Shown in pieces: positions 17,333-25,466 of a stretch of DNA of 35,496 nucleotides; positions within the stretch are counted from its first letter, which is position 1, and every line of letters begins with the position of its first letter. This DNA comes from Winogradskyella psychrotolerans. GTDB taxonomy: Bacteria; Bacteroidota; Bacteroidia; Flavobacteriales; Flavobacteriaceae. The position numbers were made by a program, and so were the translations under genes. The notes below the pieces were generated by a model. That model ran no database searches and was not told the origin of the DNA. It worked only from the letters and a program-made list of their open reading frames with translations. Location: contig NZ_JAHKPN010000024.1 of assembly GCF_018860545.1 (NCBI RefSeq), positions 795 to 36,290 on the forward strand, written 5' to 3'.

Positions 17333-18646
17333 TTAATATTTCAACCATTTAAAAAGCTCCTTATACGTTGGTTTTTTACCATACATTAAAATTCCAACAC
17401 GATATATTTTAGCTGCAAACCATACCGCAAAAATAAAAGTACCGATTAAAAGTAATAGCGATAAACCTTGTTGCCAAAGCGGAACTCCAAAAGGGATTCG
17501 CATTAACATCACTACAGGAGAGGTCAAGGGTATAAATGAAAATACGGTTGACACGGTACCATGCGGATCTTCAATAACCGTAAACACCCCAACATAAACA
17601 GCCAAAATCAATGGCATAAGAATGGGCAACATAAACTGTTGAGTATCCGTTTCATTATCTACTGCTGCACCAATTGCTGCATAGAGTGAACTGTAAAGCA
17701 AATAACCACCTATAAAGAAAAATAAAAATGCTATAATAAGATTCGTCATTGGTAAATTACCTATGGCTACAATTAAGTTTTCGGCCATAACTTGCGCACC
17801 ATCTGCTTGCATCGCTTGGTTCATCATTTCTTGCTGTGGAGATTGTACTTGCGTTAAATCTATTCCAAAAATGGTAGAGACGATAATCATTAAAACACCT
17901 CCTAAAATAACCCAAATTACAAATTGTGTAACACCAGCCAATGACGTCCCAATAATTTTGCCCATCATTAATTGAATAGGTTTTACAGAAGAAATAATAA
18001 CTTCAATAATTCTGCTGGTTTTTTCTTCTATCACGCTACGCATAATCATATTACCGTAAATGATAATAAACATAAAAAGCAAATATCCTGCAGCTCCACC
18101 GAATGCAAGCTTCACAACATTATCTATTTTAGAACTCTTTTCACCTTCAAAACTTTCTTGGGCTATTTCTATATTAGTTTGAGACGCTTCAATTTGTGCT
18201 AGGGTGACACCGTCTAATTCAAGTTTTCTTTCTTTGAGTCGTTTTTCAATCTGTTGTTCTAAACTAGAAATGACACTTATGGATGGGGAATCTTCTGAGT
18301 AAAATTTCACATGCCCGGAAACGTCATCAAGTGACTTGGCCTTCCCAACATATAATAGGCCATAATCTTCTTTTTCTTTCACTAAGGCGATAGCATCCTC
18401 TAAACTTAAACCCGTTAGATTAGTATAGGTTGTAAATTCTGTATTTTGAAATACGTCTTTTACATAACCTGTTTCATCTAAAATTGAAATGGTTCGTTCC
18501 TTATCATTATTTAATTGGGATAAATAAGCGACAACTGCAATAAGCGCAATCATTATTAAAGGACTCAAAAACGTCATTACAATAAATGATTTATTCTTCA
18601 CTTTTGTAAAATACTCTCGTTTTATAATTAATGGTAAATGATTCAT
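17333..18646 (-). CDS. ABC-2 family permease, NatB-like
   Basis: 437 residues. An N-terminal helix (SFIVMTFLSPLIMIALIAVV) is followed by an extracytoplasmic domain of about 150 residues, then five or six helices from about residue 185 onward, including GYLLFMFIIIYGNMIMRSVI, the amphipathic VIEEKTSRIIEVIISSVKP block typical of NatB/YhaP proteins, and IGGYLLYSSLYAAIGAA. Family PF12698. With the ATPase encoded 2 bases upstream it forms an exporter; NatAB in Bacillus exports sodium, but homologues have many substrates. The methionine/glutamine-rich segment QSPQQEMMNQAMQADG in the second half is unusual and probably extracytoplasmic. Substrate unknown. Confidence 0.9.
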   Translation of the reverse strand: MNHLPLIIKREYFTKVKNKSFIVMTFLSPLIMIALIAVVAYLSQLNNDKERTISILDETGYVKDVFQNTEFTTYTNLTGLSLEDAIALVKEKEDYGLLYVGKAKSLDDVSGHVKFYSEDSPSISVISSLEQQIEKRLKERKLELDGVTLAQIEASQTNIEIAQESFEGEKSSKIDNVVKLAFGGAAGYLLFMFIIIYGNMIMRSVIEEKTSRIIEVIISSVKPIQLMMGKIIGTSLAGVTQFVIWVILGGVLMIIVSTIFGIDLTQVQSPQQEMMNQAMQADGAQVMAENLIVAIGNLPMTNLIIAFLFFFIGGYLLYSSLYAAIGAAVDNETDTQQFMLPILMPLILAVYVGVFTVIEDPHGTVSTVFSFIPLTSPVVMLMRIPFGVPLWQQGLSLLLLIGTFIFAVWFAAKIYRVGILMYGKKPTYKELFKWLKY

Positions 18647-18648
18647 TA

Positions 18649-19575
18649 TTAATTGTTTTTTACAGTTTGAATAAAAATATCACTAGCAGAAGGTATCACT
18701 TCTACAAAATGATGTACTTCTGCTTTTAACGTTAAAAATGATAATAAATCATTTGGTGATGCTTGTTCGCCTAATTTTATATTCAACTTAATATCATCAT
18801 TCAAGTTTTTAAACGTTGCCGGAAGCACTTCAAATTTATCTTGAATTTCAGCAAACACTTTTTCTCTATTAAAAGATTCTAACCCAACTTCGAAGGTATT
18901 GCTTTTAAACTGACGTTTGATATCATTTAATTTTCCGTCGAGTACTTTATTCGATTTGTGAATTAACGCAATATGATCACATAATTCTTCTACCGATTCC
19001 ATGCGATGTGTTGAAAAAATCACCGTAGCACCTTCATCTCTTAACTGTAAAATCTCATCCTTTATCAAATTGGCATTTATTGGATCAAATCCAGAAAAGG
19101 GTTCATCAAAAATTAACAGTTTTGGTCGGTGAAGTACCGTTACAATAAACTGTATTTTTTGAGCTTGGCCTTTACTTAATTCTTGGATTTTCTTGTTCCA
19201 CCAATCACCGATTTCTAGTTTATCGAACCAATATTTCAATCGCTCTTTAGCCTCGGTTTTGGTTAAGCCTTTTAACTGTGCCAAATACAAACATTGCTCA
19301 CCCACTTTCATGGATTTATACAATCCACGTTCTTCTGGCAAATAACCAATATCTCTAATATGCATAGGTTTTAACGACTGTCCATCTAAAAGAACAGCAC
19401 CTTCATCTGGCATAGTAATTTGATTAATAATACGGATCAATGTGGTTTTACCTGCTCCATTAGGGCCAAGTAAACCAAAGATGCTACCTTTTGGCACAGC
19501 AATAGATACTTGATTTAGTGCTTTAAAATTCCCGAAGCTTTTTGAAACGGAATTAGCAACTAATAAGTCATTCAT
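18649..19575 (-). CDS. ABC transporter ATP-binding protein, NatA-like
   Basis: 308 residues. Walker A GPNGAGKT (37-44), Q-loop region YLPEERGLYKSM, signature LSKGQ (a variant of LSGGQ), Walker B LLIFDEP with D-loop FSGFD, and H-loop STHRMES are all present, so it should hydrolyse ATP. The YLPEERGLY wording and the extra C-terminal domain of about 80 residues (DUF4162-like) are typical of NatA/YhaQ ATPases. It is the first gene of the exporter operon, followed by the permease after 2 bases. The upstream region to dnaJ is 395 bp and holds dnaJ terminators; TATATTTA about 40 bases upstream of its ATG is a weak -7 candidate. Confidence 0.93.
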   Translation of the reverse strand: MNDLLVANSVSKSFGNFKALNQVSIAVPKGSIFGLLGPNGAGKTTLIRIINQITMPDEGAVLLDGQSLKPMHIRDIGYLPEERGLYKSMKVGEQCLYLAQLKGLTKTEAKERLKYWFDKLEIGDWWNKKIQELSKGQAQKIQFIVTVLHRPKLLIFDEPFSGFDPINANLIKDEILQLRDEGATVIFSTHRMESVEELCDHIALIHKSNKVLDGKLNDIKRQFKSNTFEVGLESFNREKVFAEIQDKFEVLPATFKNLNDDIKLNIKLGEQASPNDLLSFLTLKAEVHHFVEVIPSASDIFIQTVKNN

Positions 19576-19841
19576 ATGTAACTAAATTTTATAGGATGTG
19601 GTTAATACGTAAATATATTAAATGTTATAGATTCTAAAATAAGAATACGTTACTATTTACTTTTTTTTTGAATATTCCAATCAGTTTTACTCGAAGTCAG
19701 ATTATTATGTAACCAGATTTTAATGAGAATTTTAATTTCTTAAGCTGTTTAAGCAGATAATTTAAACAAAATTACAGGTTAATTTGAAGTATGATTACGC
19801 TAAAAAACAAATCACAACAACTTAAAAATCAATATTTTAAA

Positions 19842-19885
19842 CCTATAAAAAACAAAACCCACCCTTATGGTTAGACAAGGATGGG
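19842..19885 (-). terminator. Terminator of the grpE-dnaJ operon
   Basis: Read on the minus strand, CCCATCCTT (19885-19877) pairs with AAGGGTGGG (19866-19858) through nine positions including one U-G, around a 10-nt loop, and TTTTGTTTTTT follows. This is a strong intrinsic terminator about 85 bases after the dnaJ stop. Confidence 0.8.
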
Positions 19886-19910
19886 AAAAAATTGCTATGA
19901 AAAAGAAAAA

Positions 19911-19935
19911 TTACCGCTAATTAGATTAGCGATAA
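19911..19935 (-). terminator. First hairpin after dnaJ
   Basis: CGCTAAT (19915-19921) and ATTAGCG (19925-19931) form a 7-bp stem with a 3-nt loop, extended by TTA/TAA across one C-A mismatch. On the minus strand it is followed by GTAATTTTTCTTTTTC. It lies between the dnaJ stop and the stronger hairpin, forming a tandem pair. Confidence 0.6.
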
Positions 19936-19970
19936 TTCAAATATACTAAATTTTATTAAATAGGCACTCT

Positions 19971-21098
19971 TTATGAAAACATATCTTTTACCTTTTCAAA
20001 AAAAGATTTATCTGAGCTTTCTGGTTTAGGCTCAAAATGTTCGTCTTCTTTCATGCTTTCAAAAAATGCTTTCTGCTTTTTACTTAAAGTCTTTGGTGTC
20101 CAAACATTTACATGAACCAACAAATCTCCTTTGCCGTAACCATTAATACTTGGAATACCTTTTCCTCGTAATCTCAATATTTTTCCAGATTGTACTCCTG
20201 GTTCAATCTTTATTCTCACTTTACCAGTGACAGTATCAATTTCTTTAGAGTTTCCTAAAACCGCATCGGGCAAACTAACATACATATCGTAGTGTAGATT
20301 ATCACCTTCACGTTTTAACGTGGCATGCTCTTCTTCTTGAATGGCAACTAATAAATCACCTGCAATACCATTTCCTGGCGCATCATTACCTTTACCAGTA
20401 ACTTTAAGTTGCATACCATCTACAACACCTGCTGGAATTTTAACTGTTACTGTTTCATCAGAAACTTTTAAACCATGTGCATCTGCATCTGCTGGCTTTT
20501 TATCAATAGTTTGTCCGGCACCTCCACACGTAGGACATGCTGAAGCCGTTTGCATACGACCCAAAATAGTATTGGTTACTCTGGTCACTTGACCTGAACC
20601 ATTACAGGTGCTACAGGTTTTATACGTTGTACCTGGAGCTTGTATTTTACGTTTTACTTTTATCTTCTTTTCAACACCATTCGCAACATCTTCTAAAGAT
20701 AACGTGACGCGGATACGCAAGTTACTACCTTTAACAACCCGTTGTTGTCTTCCGCCTCCGCCGAAGCCACTAAATCCGCCTCCACCTCCGAAGCCTCCTC
20801 CGAAGATATCACCAAACTGACTGAATATGTCATCCATATTCATGCCGCCTCCGCCACCGAAGCCACCACTGCCATCAAAGGCTTGGTGACCAAATTGGTC
20901 ATAACGTGCTTTTTTGTCAGCATTACTTAACACTTCATATGCTTCTGCTGCTTTTTTAAACTTTTCTTCAGCACTAGAATCATCTGGATTTTTATCTGGA
21001 TGATATTTTAATGCCATTTTACGATAAGCTTTTTTTATTTCGGCATCAGATGCTCCTTTACTTAATCCTAATATCTCGTAATAATCTTCTTTCATCAA
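19971..21098 (-). CDS. dnaJ: Chaperone DnaJ with one zinc centre
   Basis: DnaJ stimulates DnaK ATP hydrolysis and delivers unfolded substrates. The 375 residues contain a J-domain (4-70) with HPD at 33-35, a glycine/phenylalanine-rich linker (75-117), a zinc region, and C-terminal substrate-binding domains ending in [12 protein letters not shown]. The usual zinc region has four CxxCxGxG motifs making two centres. Here only CSTCNGSG (162-169) and CPTCGGAG (188-195) remain, with four cysteines in all; by position they are motifs 2 and 3, which build centre II, while motifs 1 and 4 (centre I) are gone. I recall the same in other flavobacterial DnaJ proteins. It follows grpE by 50 bases in one operon. 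Start MM: either Met at the first two codons could be used. Confidence 0.96.
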   Translation of the reverse strand: MMKEDYYEILGLSKGASDAEIKKAYRKMALKYHPDKNPDDSSAEEKFKKAAEAYEVLSNADKKARYDQFGHQAFDGSGGFGGGGGMNMDDIFSQFGDIFGGGFGGGGGFSGFGGGGRQQRVVKGSNLRIRVTLSLEDVANGVEKKIKVKRKIQAPGTTYKTCSTCNGSGQVTRVTNTILGRMQTASACPTCGGAGQTIDKKPADADAHGLKVSDETVTVKIPAGVVDGMQLKVTGKGNDAPGNGIAGDLLVAIQEEEHATLKREGDNLHYDMYVSLPDAVLGNSKEIDTVTGKVRIKIEPGVQSGKILRLRGKGIPSINGYGKGDLLVHVNVWTPKTLSKKQKAFFESMKEDEHFEPKPESSDKSFFEKVKDMFS

Positions 21099-21148
21099 CT
21101 AATTTATTCTTGGTTTTCGCAGAAATGTGTACCCTCGTATTTGTAATA

Positions 21149-21706
21149 TTATTGTCCGATAACCACCTTTGGAAAACGAATAACTTTATCTCCTAATTTA
21201 TAGCCTCGCTCAATAACATCAATGATTTTCCCTTTAAGGTCATCCGTTGGTGCTGGAATTTGTGTTACCGCTTCATGGTGATCTGCATTAAAGGTATCAC
21301 CTTGTCTCACTTCTATTTTAGACAAGCCCTTTTTCTCTAAAGTATCTACCAATTTATTGTAAATAAGCAAAACACCTTTTCGTAATTCTTCAGCTTCTTT
21401 ATCATCTTCAATATGCGACAATGCACGTTCAAAGTCATCTAAAACTGGTAGCATAGAGACAACGACATCTTGGCTTGCTGTTTTAAATAATTCTATACGT
21501 TCTTTAGTTGTTCGCTTTTTATAATTTTCAAATTCTGCAAACAAACGCATAAATTTATCTTTCTCTGCAGCTACTTGATCTTGTAATTGTTCCTCTGGAG
21601 ATTTTAAATCTTTTTGCTGTTCTTCTACTTCAGCTTCTGCTGTTATTGTAGTCTGATCCTCAACTTGTGAATCTTCTACATTATTATTTTTATCTTTTTT
21701 ACTCAT
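21149..21706 (-). CDS. grpE: Nucleotide exchange factor GrpE
   Basis: GrpE releases ADP from DnaK, resetting the chaperone cycle. The 185 residues have a charged, glutamate-rich N-terminus (about 1-45), a long coiled-coil helix with DKFMRLFAEFENYKKRT, the family hallmark, and a C-terminal beta domain with GDTFNADHHEAVTQ and VIERGYKLGDKVIRFPKVVI. Length is typical. It is the first gene of grpE-dnaJ, with a strong promoter at 21740-21773 on its strand and dnaJ 50 bases downstream. DnaK is not encoded in the window. Confidence 0.97.
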   Translation of the reverse strand: MSKKDKNNNVEDSQVEDQTTITAEAEVEEQQKDLKSPEEQLQDQVAAEKDKFMRLFAEFENYKKRTTKERIELFKTASQDVVVSMLPVLDDFERALSHIEDDKEAEELRKGVLLIYNKLVDTLEKKGLSKIEVRQGDTFNADHHEAVTQIPAPTDDLKGKIIDVIERGYKLGDKVIRFPKVVIGQ

Positions 21707-21739
21707 TTTGAGTTCTTTTTAAACTTTCAATTAGATTGG

Positions 21740-21773
21740 CAAAAGTACTGCCATTATTATAAAAATGTCAAAA
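21740..21773 (-). promoter_or_regulatory. grpE-dnaJ promoter
   Basis: On the minus strand TTTTG (21773-21769) is followed after 21 bases by TACTTTTG (21747-21740), a full match to TTTG-N19-21-TAnnTTTG. The leader to the grpE ATG would be about 28 bases. The upstream box overlaps a repeat, TGTCA at 21766-21770 and 21774-21778, inside an AAAAATGT...ACATTTTT inverted repeat, which might be an operator. Confidence 0.65.
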
Positions 21774-21816
21774 TGTCATTAACATTTTTTTATCACAGTT
21801 TAAACACAGTATTTTA

Positions 21817-21824
21817 TATCTTTG
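21817..21824 (+). promoter_or_regulatory. -7-like promoter box of the YceI gene
   Basis: TATCTTTG matches TAnnTTTG exactly, 30 bases before the ATG at 21855. The -33 position carries only T-rich sequence. It is divergent from the grpE promoter within 150 bp. Confidence 0.5.
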
Positions 21825-21854
21825 TTTTAAACAACTCCAATAAAAGACCTTAAA

Positions 21855-22511
21855 ATGAAATCAAATTTTTTTAAATTTTTCACATTAATTGCATTCATTA
21901 CATTTTCTAGTTGTGGTGATAAAGCCAAAGAAGCTAACACAACAGATTCCAAAGATGCTGCAGTAGCCAAATCTAACACTCTTAATTACGTTTTAAACAC
22001 AGATGCGTCTAAGATAGAATGGAAAGGTTTTAAACCAACCGGTTCACATTATGGTACCATTGGTCTTAATGCTGGTAAATTAAACATCAATGATGGATCT
22101 ATTGAAGGCGGCAAATTTGTAATTGATATGACTAGTATTGTGGTTGAAGATATTCCTGCAGAAGAAAATGGTAATGCTAAATTAACGAATCACCTCATGA
22201 GTGATGATTTTTTCAATTCTGAAGCATTTCCTAATGCCATATTTGTAGTTACTGGTATGGAAACTAAGGACGGAAAGTCAATGCTTTCTGGTAACTTAAC
22301 GATAAAAGAAACCACAAATAACATCAGTTTTCCTATAGCTATTTCTTTCAATGAAGAAAATGACATGACTTTGACTAGTGAAACCTTTACAATTGACCGT
22401 TCTAAATGGCACGTTAAATATGGTTCGAAAGCCTTTTTTGATAATTTAGGTGATAAACTAATCAATGATGATATAGAATTAAAAATAACTTTATCAGCTA
22501 AGAAAGCTTAG
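21855..22511 (+). CDS. YceI family lipoprotein
   Basis: 218 residues. A lipoprotein signal peptide ends in FSSC with lipidated Cys20, followed by a linker rich in Ala, Lys and Thr. The YceI domain (about 43-218, PF04264) shows LNTDASKIEWKGFKP, then GGKFVIDMTSIVVEDI, LTNHLMSDDFFNSEAFPNA and a final HVKYGSK...IELKITLSA strand pattern, forming a lipocalin-like barrel that binds isoprenoid-type lipids in characterised members. It would be anchored in the outer membrane or periplasm. Monocistronic, with its own -7-like box and a 13-bp terminator. The ligand here is unknown. Confidence 0.92.
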   Translation: MKSNFFKFFTLIAFITFSSCGDKAKEANTTDSKDAAVAKSNTLNYVLNTDASKIEWKGFKPTGSHYGTIGLNAGKLNINDGSIEGGKFVIDMTSIVVEDIPAEENGNAKLTNHLMSDDFFNSEAFPNAIFVVTGMETKDGKSMLSGNLTIKETTNNISFPIAISFNEENDMTLTSETFTIDRSKWHVKYGSKAFFDNLGDKLINDDIELKITLSAKKA

Positions 22512-22530
22512 TGAAACTAAATTTTAGTTA

Positions 22531-22564
22531 AAAAAGCAGTCATATTAATGACTGCTTTTTTTGT
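22531..22564 (+). terminator. Terminator of the YceI gene
   Basis: Perfect 13-bp stem AAAAAGCAGTCAT (22531-22543) / ATGACTGCTTTTT (22548-22560) with an ATTA loop and continuing T-tract. Confidence 0.92.
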
Positions 22565-22619
22565 TTCAATTATAATGAGTTGGTGTCCCAACAAAAACAA
22601 CATCTACATCTTTCGCATA

Positions 22620-22645
22620 AAAAATCCCCAGTTAAGGGGATTTTT
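22620..22645 (-). terminator. Terminator of the LRR protein gene
   Basis: Perfect 10-bp stem AAAAATCCCC (22620-22629) / GGGGATTTTT (22636-22645) with loop AGTTAA, about 20 bases after the stop of the minus-strand LRR gene. On that strand a T-run follows the stem. Confidence 0.88.
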
Positions 22646-22664
22646 AGAAACTAGAACACCTTAA

Positions 22665-25085
22665 TTAGTGCTTTATAAAGCGTTTGGACACTACGGCATC
22701 GTTTTGTTTAATTTTTAAAATATAAGTGCCATTTTGTAAGGCTTCAATATTTAAGGCATTGATGTTACCGTTGACAGATTGTTCAAACACTAATCTGCCA
22801 TTAAGATCATAAATAGTCAATTTAGCATCAGTCAACGTTGCTGTTTTTATGTTCAGCCAATTTTGTGTTGGGTTTGGGTAGATGAACACCTCGTCTTGAT
22901 CAAAATCTAACACGCTTAAACTCGAATCTACAACCACTGTAATAGGCTCACGAATTACGATTAAATCTGGTAGCACATCATTAGTAATCTCACAATGATA
23001 ATCTCCGCTATCTGTTTCTTGTGCATTGTATATGATGTAATCTGTGCCAGTAGCCCCTGGTATTAGAACGCCGTCTTTAAACCATTGGTAACTATTGTTT
23101 TCGGCATTATCATTTTCACTTCTACCAAGATCGGTATCATTGACATTTAATGTAATATTTACACCCACACCAGACTCTATGAATTCTGCAAGATCTTGGG
23201 TGCGTTGTGGTGAGTATGTCAGTGTATTATAATTATCCTCTTGAACGAATGGTTCCATATCGCTAAAGTTGAATCGATTGTTTGATATATCAATATTAGC
23301 ATCTGGACTGTTGAATGGTAATTCACCATATAAGTTATTGCTATTCATATCAAAATATTGAAGATTGATTAGGTTTGATAGTGATGAAGGCAATACTCCT
23401 TCAAAATTGTTCTCCGCTAGATTTACAGTCTGAAGATTTACTAAATTACCTAAAGATGTTGGTATCACACCCGAAAAATCACTTCCATAACCTCCAAAAT
23501 CACCTCCATATAACGTTAAATTTGTGAGTTGGGTAAGGTTTCCTATGGATTCTGGTAAAGGTCCAGTAAAATTATTACCCAACATTCTAATCTCAGTAAG
23601 ACTGACAAGCCCACCAATACTCTCAGGAATCTGACCTGTCATACTTGTTGCTTGAATCCAAAACTTTTTTAACTGGGTAAGGTTCCCAATACTTTCTGGA
23701 ATAGAACCTGTAAGATTGTAGTCGCCTAAACCAATATACAAACCAACTAGATTAGTAAGATCACCTAGCGCCTCTGGGAGTTGACCATTAAGGCCAACAC
23801 TTTGTCGAGAGAGAACTACCACTTTATTCCCTGCAGTAGTAACACCATTCCATGTCGATACAGGAGCTGATGTATTCCAATTTTCAGCATATGTTCCACC
23901 CCAATTTTCACCACCTGTTGCATTATAAAAAGCGATTAAAGCGTCGCGCTCGGTTTCACTTACAGGCCCTTTTAAATCTATAGTAGCCCTCTTAATAATA
24001 AGATCTGGCACACTACTACTTGTTGCAAAACAATGGTAAGTATCTAAATCTTCATCTTGTACATTGACTAAATTTAAGCTATTGGTAGTTTCCTCTGGTA
24101 AGATAGTACCACTATCATAAATATAACCCCTGTACCATAGGTACTGTACATCTGTACCTAATACAGGTGTCATTGAAAAACTATAGTCATTACCTATTTC
24201 GGCATCAATATTTAATTCCTCGTCAATAGGATTCTGAGGGTTATAGCTAAAAGTAGACAATGTACTGTTCTCCGTAAAATGAGCTTCTAGATCTTGAAAG
24301 CTAAAATTATTATTATATAAGATAAAACCTTCTAAATTGGGAAGAACGCTAAAATCTGGAATCTCGCCATAGAGCTCATTATTAGCAATTGCAAGCGCAG
24401 AGAGCTCTATTAGATTTGTGAAAGATGTAGGCAAAGTACCGAGAAGTCCATTATTGCTAAGGGCAATATCTGTAACATGGCCATCCACAACCGTAACACC
24501 ATGCCATGTTTCTACAAATGCATCTGTATTCCAATTGGTATTGGTAGTCCAGTTAGGTCCATCCGTTGCGTTATACAAATCTATTAGTGTTTGGCGCTCT
24601 AAAGCTGGAACATCTTGAAGTAGTGTTGCACTAAATTTAGAAACGTCATAAAACCCTGATCTGTATACAAAGATATAATACGATTGTCCCTCAACGAAAT
24701 TAAGTGTTATATTGGTATTACCTATACTGCATCCTGATTCCATAGTTAAATCGGAATACGATGCATTCAGATTTGGTGAAGAATAAGCATGGATAAAAAC
24801 CGGAGAATTAGTATCAATTTCCGTATCATCTTGATTAGTTATGTTAAAAAATACCGTTCCTGTAGTCGTCGCAGTAAATTTATAATGTATTAATTCATAA
24901 TTGTCAACTGGACACCCTCCTGCCGACTCTCCTCCCGCAGTCGCTAAACCCAGTCGAAGATTTTCATCTACAAAATCAAATGCTGTAATTTCTGTTGCAT
25001 TTTCAATTAAATCATTCGGTGGTACTTGGGCAAAGGTTGCTAATGTTAATAATAAAGTCGTAAAACTGAGTAGTAGTCTTTTCAT
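22665..25085 (-). CDS. Secreted two-module LRR/Ig-like protein with type A T9SS signal
   Basis: 806 residues. Signal peptide 1-20; a pre-peptidase-like beta domain about 22-158; then two copies of one composite module. Module 1 (162-372) has a plant-like LRR cap (LIDLYNATDGPNWTTNTNW), about three LRRs and an Ig-like domain with YLWYRG...DTYHCFATSS. Module 2 (378-718) repeats the cap (LIAFYNATGGENWGG), about eight LRRs of the IPESIGNLTQL type, and an Ig-like domain with SYQWFKDG...SGDYHCEITN. Both modules share a NN(N/R)F-x-F-x-D(L/M)E bridge before the Ig part. The last 75 residues (VFIYPNPTQNWLNI to KRFIKH) are the type A T9SS sorting domain. Expected at the cell surface as an adhesin or recognition protein; the ligand is unknown. 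Single gene with own terminator. Confidence 0.92.
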   Translation of the reverse strand: MKRLLLSFTTLLLTLATFAQVPPNDLIENATEITAFDFVDENLRLGLATAGGESAGGCPVDNYELIHYKFTATTTGTVFFNITNQDDTEIDTNSPVFIHAYSSPNLNASYSDLTMESGCSIGNTNITLNFVEGQSYYIFVYRSGFYDVSKFSATLLQDVPALERQTLIDLYNATDGPNWTTNTNWNTDAFVETWHGVTVVDGHVTDIALSNNGLLGTLPTSFTNLIELSALAIANNELYGEIPDFSVLPNLEGFILYNNNFSFQDLEAHFTENSTLSTFSYNPQNPIDEELNIDAEIGNDYSFSMTPVLGTDVQYLWYRGYIYDSGTILPEETTNSLNLVNVQDEDLDTYHCFATSSSVPDLIIKRATIDLKGPVSETERDALIAFYNATGGENWGGTYAENWNTSAPVSTWNGVTTAGNKVVVLSRQSVGLNGQLPEALGDLTNLVGLYIGLGDYNLTGSIPESIGNLTQLKKFWIQATSMTGQIPESIGGLVSLTEIRMLGNNFTGPLPESIGNLTQLTNLTLYGGDFGGYGSDFSGVIPTSLGNLVNLQTVNLAENNFEGVLPSSLSNLINLQYFDMNSNNLYGELPFNSPDANIDISNNRFNFSDMEPFVQEDNYNTLTYSPQRTQDLAEFIESGVGVNITLNVNDTDLGRSENDNAENNSYQWFKDGVLIPGATGTDYIIYNAQETDSGDYHCEITNDVLPDLIVIREPITVVVDSSLSVLDFDQDEVFIYPNPTQNWLNIKTATLTDAKLTIYDLNGRLVFEQSVNGNINALNIEALQNGTYILKIKQNDAVVSKRFIKH

Positions 25086-25410
25086 AATTAAAATTTTAAA
25101 TTGGGTGAATAAATAGCGGTAATAAAATTAATGTGCCCTATTAAGACATACAATACTCAAATTAAGTATTTTACAGTCATTAAGTTCTGTTTGTTTTTTC
25201 AGAAGCCAAACCCTCACTTCAGAGCATTCTTATTAAGAGAAGCTTTTCTAAGTACGAAGCCTTAAGGTGACCTGATATTTCGTAAAACTATATAAACGTC
25301 TATTGTTAATCTAGTTGCGATTTAGCAGCTGTCACTATAGAAAAAAAAGAGGCATTGTTTCATCATAATTGGATTTAATTATTAGCTCTGTAAACTTACA
25401 AAACACTATA
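25086..25410. other. Intergenic region upstream of the LRR gene
   Basis: About 325 bp without a gene, or 381 bp to the DUF5723 stop. It should contain the LRR gene promoter, but I see no confident TAnnTTTG box on the minus strand. Only short, weak inverted repeats (AATACT...AGTATT) were found. Confidence 0.5.
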
Positions 25411-25414
25411 AACC

Positions 25415-25444
25415 AAAAAAATACCCATTATTGGGTATTTTTTT
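25415..25444 (-). terminator. Terminator of the DUF5723 gene
   Basis: Perfect 13-bp stem AAAAAAATACCCA (25415-25427) / TGGGTATTTTTTT (25432-25444) with loop TTAT, 22 bases after the minus-strand stop. Its centre coincides with the palindrome ATACCCA-N4-TGGGTAT shared with two upstream sites. Confidence 0.88.
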
Positions 25445-25466
25445 AATTTATCTTTTAGGCCTAATA

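Larger units (their letters stand above)
19576..19970. other. Intergenic region between dnaJ and the ABC exporter
   Basis: 395 bp without a gene that I can support. The part next to dnaJ (19842-19935) contains two hairpins read as tandem terminators. The part next to the ABC ATPase (19576-19840) is very AT-rich with long A- and T-tracts, as near 19662-19672, and presumably carries the ABC operon promoter, but no confident box pair is visible. Confidence 0.6.

Noticed and set aside
20341..20930. Plus-strand frames opposite the dnaJ glycine-rich and zinc regions
   Set aside because: They are shadows of repetitive glycine codons; they have no domain and lie fully inside dnaJ.
25421..25438. Third operator for the NarL-type regulator
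   Set aside because: ATACCCA-N4-TGGGTAT matches the other two sites, but here it is the core of a perfect 13-bp terminator with a T-tract downstream of the DUF5723 gene, which explains it.
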